From Verrucomicrobiales bacterium (GTDB lineage Bacteria > Verrucomicrobiota > Verrucomicrobiia > Verrucomicrobiales > DEV007): a stretch of DNA of 17,840 nucleotides. The notes below the pieces were generated by a model. It was given only the letters and a program-made list of their open reading frames with translations. It had not been told where the DNA came from and did no database searches. The position numbers and the translations under genes are program-made. Positions 14,668 through 17,840 of the stretch are shown here, piece by piece; the first letter of the stretch is position 1, and every line of letters begins with the position of its first letter. The stretch is taken from contig PAPL01000039.1 of assembly GCA_002708885.1 (NCBI GenBank), positions 55,514 to 73,353 of the forward strand. Direction: 5' to 3'.

Positions 14668-15732
14668 ATGAACATAATACTTCTTGTTGCACTGCTTATT
14701 GTATCTTTCCTGAGACCAACTTTTGCACAAATAGGAGATGACGGGACCGGGGTAGTTAATGGTTATAAAATCGGACCCAATGCAGTCCTCACAGGAGCCG
14801 ATTTGAGAGGAACTGATCTTAAGGGCGCAAACTTAACTCGGGCAATTCTCAACGGCGCTGTACTGGAAGGAGCGGACCTGAGTGACTCAATTCTCTTAGG
14901 CACGGAATTTCAGAATTCGAATCTTAAAAATACCAAATTAATGAACTCCAATTTTGGCAGAGCCAATCTCAGCGGAGCCGATCTCAGCAATTCAAACCTG
15001 ACTAATGTTACGATGGATCAGAGTTTACTGGTCAACGCGAACCTTCAAAATACAAATCTCACAAGTGCCTTTCTATTTAACTGTAACCTCAGTGGCACAG
15101 ACTTTACCGGAGCCAATTTCTACAAAATTCTATCAGGTTACATTGTGGGCAGACCGTCAGTTCTCCCCGAAGGGTGGATCTTATCCATTGATGGTAGTTA
15201 TTTCGTGGGGTTCGGCGCAAATCTCCGTGCCGCTGAACTCACTAATACCCGCTACCTCGGCTCGGTCCTAACAGCACTCACAGAAAAAGCATTTGAGAAA
15301 ATCATCTCACTCGAATTCAGCACTAACGGAATACCAGAATCAGTCACCGCCAACACAACTAAAATAAATGAACTAAACTCTCAAGTAAGAGATAATACCG
15401 AAGAGTCGGCAACAAATTCGCTCACCATTGATACACTCAAAGCCCAAATCAGTGAAATAAGTACAAAGCTTGAAACTCTAGTCGCATCGGTAGCCGAAAA
15501 GGATGCTCAGATCGCTGAACTGAAAAAGCGTCCAACACTCGATCAGGTCCGTGACGCGAGGGCAGGCTCTATAGTTCTCACGGTCGAGCCGGATGGTAAT
15601 AATATCACTTTAGGAATGACCATAGAACAGAGTGATAATCTCGTCGAATGGACGTCCCTTGACGGGGAAATGACCCGCACCATTCCCATTCCAGACGGTA
15701 AAAAATTCTACCGATTCGCATTCGATAAGTAA
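14668..15732 (+). CDS. Secreted pentapeptide-repeat protein with coiled coil and C-terminal beta domain
   Basis: 354 residues. Signal peptide residues 1-20 (ends TFA). Residues 42-151 are 22 unbroken pentapeptides of the A(D/N)LxG type (TGADL, KGANL, EGADL, SGADL, TGANF), which fold as a right-handed quadrilateral beta helix. A spacer GWILSIDGSYFVGFGANLRAAEL (about 168-190) resembles the GW-GYLVGPGANL repeat-cap segment of related proteins, then a coiled coil (about 230-287, INELNSQ...EKDAQIAELKK). The C-terminal 55 residues (VTLxxS-DNLVEWTSL, KKFYRFAF) match a beta tail common on verrucomicrobial exported proteins. Function unknown: structural or binding role is inferred; no Qnr-like gyrase-protecting N-terminal context is seen and the protein is exported. 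Divergent from the transglutaminase-like gene. Confidence 0.85.
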   Translation: MNIILLVALLIVSFLRPTFAQIGDDGTGVVNGYKIGPNAVLTGADLRGTDLKGANLTRAILNGAVLEGADLSDSILLGTEFQNSNLKNTKLMNSNFGRANLSGADLSNSNLTNVTMDQSLLVNANLQNTNLTSAFLFNCNLSGTDFTGANFYKILSGYIVGRPSVLPEGWILSIDGSYFVGFGANLRAAELTNTRYLGSVLTALTEKAFEKIISLEFSTNGIPESVTANTTKINELNSQVRDNTEESATNSLTIDTLKAQISEISTKLETLVASVAEKDAQIAELKKRPTLDQVRDARAGSIVLTVEPDGNNITLGMTIEQSDNLVEWTSLDGEMTRTIPIPDGKKFYRFAFDK

Positions 15733-15790
15733 GAATCCCATGCCCTGATGAGGGGATCCCGTTTTAGGTATTTGACCCATTTGATAGACT

Positions 15791-15807
15791 TTAAATGAAT
15801 CATTTAA
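15791..15807. promoter_or_regulatory. Perfect 17-bp dyad TTAAATGA-A-TCATTTAA upstream of the GDPD gene
   Basis: Eight-base arms around one central A, ending 12 bases before the first possible start (15820) and 24 before the preferred start (15832). Perfect symmetry and a spacing of one base suit a dimeric transcription factor better than an RNA terminator, as no T-run follows. It could alternatively be a small leader hairpin masking the ribosome binding site, since AAGG (15806-15809) touches its end. Confidence 0.4.
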
Positions 15808-15831
15808 GGTTCTCATCTCATGTATAGGCAT

Positions 15832-17840
15832 ATGAAAATCTCCGCATTTATCCTTGTGATACTCTCATCACAAATTGATTTTTCTTACGGAGAAAGGACA
15901 ACCTGGACATTCGATGACTCAGATAACAGGTTCGCAACAAAATCGGGAAATGCAGAAATGGTTTACTACGACCCAGAGAACACTGAATGGGGGCCTGACA
16001 GGACCCGGTTCGGTAATGCAACCTCATTCAATCTTTCTGTCCCCATGGGAAAGGACATGCAAATCATGTCCTTCCCGGCATGTAGTAAAGGACAGGGGTA
16101 CCAACTAAAACCAAACTTTGATTCGAACGGCCCGTACGGGGAAAGTAACGGCTTCGTTTCGAATTACACTGTCGTCATGGATGTGCTGTTTCCCGTCACC
16201 TCCTTGAATAAATGGCATGCGCTTGTTCAAACAGATGTGACTAACGGAACCGACAGTGAACTGTTTATCAATCAGAACAACGGAATAGGTATTAACGGTA
16301 ATTACAGAGGAATGATCAGACCTGATACTTGGCACCGAATCATCTGGTCCGTACGCGCTGCACCAAAGGAGGGGCAGGCACAACGGTACATTGACGGCCA
16401 GGCAGTCGGAGCCATTGGAACTACCGGCTCAGGCCTCAATGACCGCTGGGCACTCATTTCCGACTTATTGCTTTTTACCGATGAAAACGGTGAAACGGCT
16501 TCGGGTTACGTTGCGAGCATCTCAATTATAGACCGTAAATTAACTCATGAAGAGGCGGTAAGACTGGGCGGTGTAAACCCCCTCGGCGCAGACGTTCCTG
16601 GACCATCGGCTCCTCCATACAATAAATTCATGCCACGCGTCGTGAATACTCTAGGTCACCGGGGATCATCTGCCTGCGCACCGGAGAACACACTCTTTGC
16701 CATCAGGCAGGCTTTCCTTGACGGCGCAGCAGGAACAGAAATTGACACCAGAATAACCAGTGACGGAGTCGTAGTTGCTTTTCATGATGACACAGTTGAC
16801 CGGACGACTGACGGGGTCGGAGAAATTGCCCGAATGACACTCGAGGAGGTCAAATCACTCGATGCCGGGTCGTGGTTCTCTCCTGCCTTTGCGGGTACCC
16901 GCGTCCCAACGCTCGAAGAGGTACTCAATGACAATAAAGGGAAAGGGATCATATATCTGGACATCAAAACCAGAGATCAGGCACAGGGACTAGCCAATGC
17001 CGTCAACGCGAGCGGATTCCCGATCGATGATCTTTGGTTCTGGACACCAGGAAACAGACCGTACGCTGCCGAAATTCGCTCCTTGTTACCAGGAGCAAAA
17101 ATTGTTTGGGGAACCCCCGATCCCAGTTGGCGGACTGATCCCGACTATTTCAGTGACCTCCGTGAACTTGGAGTCATTGGCTTTTCGATTGGTTATGGGG
17201 GAGTTGATTTAAACTTCACTGCTGCCGCAAAGGCTGAGGGGATGATAGTGGAGGTCTTCACTGTACTTGATCCGGACACAATGATTGCTGTGGCCGAGTC
17301 AGGCGTTGATTACATTGAAACTGACATACCCATAGTGATGGAAATGCTACAACCTCCACGCGAAACGCAGGCCAGCAACCCTGAACCAAGGAACGGAACC
17401 GCAGACGTTTCCGGAAACCCCCTATTGTCCTGGACATTGGCCGAAGGGGATGTTCAAACTCACAAAATTTACTTTGGCACAAATGACCCGCCCCCTTTCT
17501 ACGCGGAGACAACAGCCGACATGTATCGTACCGGTCCGCTCAAGACGGGTAAGACCTATTTTTGGAGAATAGACACCGTCACCGATGAAGGGACCGTGAA
17601 GGGTAAGGTCTGGCAATTCACCACTACCAAATCAGCCGTCGACGGCAACCTTACAGAATGGCACTTTAACGGCAATCTTGACGCTGTCGCAGGGGATGCG
17701 GTCCTGGACTTCAATCCCTCAACTGAATCTCTAATTGAGTGGCGGACCAGCGATGGAAATCTTGTTCCTCACATGGAGGATGGCCCGACTGATTACCTAA
17801 GAATACCCGCGTTGGATAATCCGATTCAGGGAATTTCATT
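15832..17840 (+). CDS. Large secreted glycerophosphodiester phosphodiesterase with LamG and fibronectin-like domains (partial, right edge)
   Basis: Hydrolyses glycerophosphodiesters to glycerol 3-phosphate and an alcohol, here outside the cytoplasm. The frame is open for 669 codons from ATG 15832 to the edge. Signal peptide residues 1-19 (ends SYG). Residues about 23-255 form a LamG/concanavalin-like domain (RYIDGQAVG, WHRIIWS). The GDPD domain spans about 274-505: HRG (H276), PENT, E303-I-D305, HDD with H318, RTTDG, GTRVPTLEEVL, and ETDIP at the end. Both catalytic histidines and the metal glutamate/aspartate are present, so activity is likely. Residues about 510-598 look like a fibronectin type III-type fold (TYFWRIDTV), and a second LamG begins near 605 (LTEWHFNGNLDAVAG). 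An ATG at 15820, in frame, adds four residues. The rest of the C-terminus, perhaps sorting or lectin domains, is unseen. Confidence 0.9.
   Translation, partial: MKISAFILVILSSQIDFSYGERTTWTFDDSDNRFATKSGNAEMVYYDPENTEWGPDRTRFGNATSFNLSVPMGKDMQIMSFPACSKGQGYQLKPNFDSNGPYGESNGFVSNYTVVMDVLFPVTSLNKWHALVQTDVTNGTDSELFINQNNGIGINGNYRGMIRPDTWHRIIWSVRAAPKEGQAQRYIDGQAVGAIGTTGSGLNDRWALISDLLLFTDENGETASGYVASISIIDRKLTHEEAVRLGGVNPLGADVPGPSAPPYNKFMPRVVNTLGHRGSSACAPENTLFAIRQAFLDGAAGTEIDTRITSDGVVVAFHDDTVDRTTDGVGEIARMTLEEVKSLDAGSWFSPAFAGTRVPTLEEVLNDNKGKGIIYLDIKTRDQAQGLANAVNASGFPIDDLWFWTPGNRPYAAEIRSLLPGAKIVWGTPDPSWRTDPDYFSDLRELGVIGFSIGYGGVDLNFTAAAKAEGMIVEVFTVLDPDTMIAVAESGVDYIETDIPIVMEMLQPPRETQASNPEPRNGTADVSGNPLLSWTLAEGDVQTHKIYFGTNDPPPFYAETTADMYRTGPLKTGKTYFWRIDTVTDEGTVKGKVWQFTTTKSAVDGNLTEWHFNGNLDAVAGDAVLDFNPSTESLIEWRTSDGNLVPHMEDGPTDYLRIPALDNPIQGIS

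Noticed and set aside
14458..14675. Long upstream extension of the signal-peptide frame (45 codons before ATG 14543)
   Set aside because: The extension runs across the AT-rich divergent promoter region and lacks a ribosome binding site; ATG 14543 has a strong one and starts a clean signal peptide.
15734..15765. Terminator after the pentapeptide gene (CCCT-GATG-AGGG, then GGGATCCC and GTTTTA)
   Set aside because: Only a four-pair stem with competing pairings, and a T-run of four; too weak to annotate.
14643..15816. GTTCTCAT repeated before the pentapeptide and GDPD genes
   Set aside because: Only eight bases, at different distances from the starts; expected by chance.
16105..16383. 92-codon minus-strand ORF and other minus-strand ORFs within 15832-17840
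   Set aside because: Shadows of the plus-strand GDPD frame, which carries clear LamG and GDPD motifs.
1..17840. CRISPR arrays, tRNA/rRNA genes, insertion sequences or attachment sites
   Set aside because: No regularly spaced repeats, cloverleaf sequences, transposase motifs or terminal inverted repeats were seen by eye; a tRNA or IS search program was not run.

Overview
The window reads as a piece of chromosome from a Verrucomicrobiota-like bacterium, possibly marine, of the Planctomycetota-Verrucomicrobiota group. The inference rests on protein types: a Planctomycete-type cytochrome c protein (DUF1587/PA14/DUF1595/DUF1592/DUF1588/DUF1585) coupled to a DUF1552 protein, a secreted SHD1 plus YwqK/MORN-type protein, exported NIPSNAP repeats, a pentapeptide protein with a C-terminal beta tail, and a LamG-GDPD-FN3-LamG giant. 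No rRNA, tRNA, CRISPR array, transposase or integrase was recognised.

Left part (1-6692), mostly housekeeping. A serine/threonine kinase with an N-terminal zinc ribbon runs off the left edge on the minus strand. It is divergent from an RluD-type pseudouridine synthase. That gene meets a squalene/phytoene synthase-family gene tail to tail, both stops lying in one CTAG. The synthase is divergent from hemW. After a possible hairpin terminator come hisI (histidine synthesis) and araD (L-ribulose-5-phosphate 4-epimerase), 17 bp apart. araD converges, 2 bp apart, on an inner-membrane-anchored AsmA-like protein.

Middle part (6693-12517). A 293-bp gap carries a candidate promoter and a doubtful 27-codon ORF behind a very strong Shine-Dalgarno sequence. 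Next is a two-gene operon, DUF1592-type cytochrome followed by Tat-type DUF1552, with a 4-base ATGA overlap. A divergent gene encodes an exported tandem NIPSNAP protein; it converges on an exported SHD1/YwqK-type protein.

Right part (12518-17840). A minus-strand gene has a transglutaminase/cysteine-protease-like core (GGVC, PGH). Its signal peptide and body lie in different frames, so it is frameshifted. Divergent from it is a secreted protein with 22 consecutive pentapeptide repeats and a coiled coil. Last is the 5' part of a large secreted glycerophosphodiester phosphodiesterase with lectin-like and fibronectin-like domains, truncated by the window edge and preceded by a perfect 17-bp dyad.

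From 6986 to the right edge every substantial gene encodes a product with an export signal (for the frameshifted gene, in its other frame). This half therefore looks like an envelope/secretion-oriented accessory region, in contrast to the cytoplasmic enzymes on the left. The most concrete anomaly is the frameshifted gene at 12598-14543. No complete, clearly novel multi-gene system could be proven from sequence alone; the cytochrome/DUF1552/NIPSNAP cluster is the best candidate for uncharacterised joint function.
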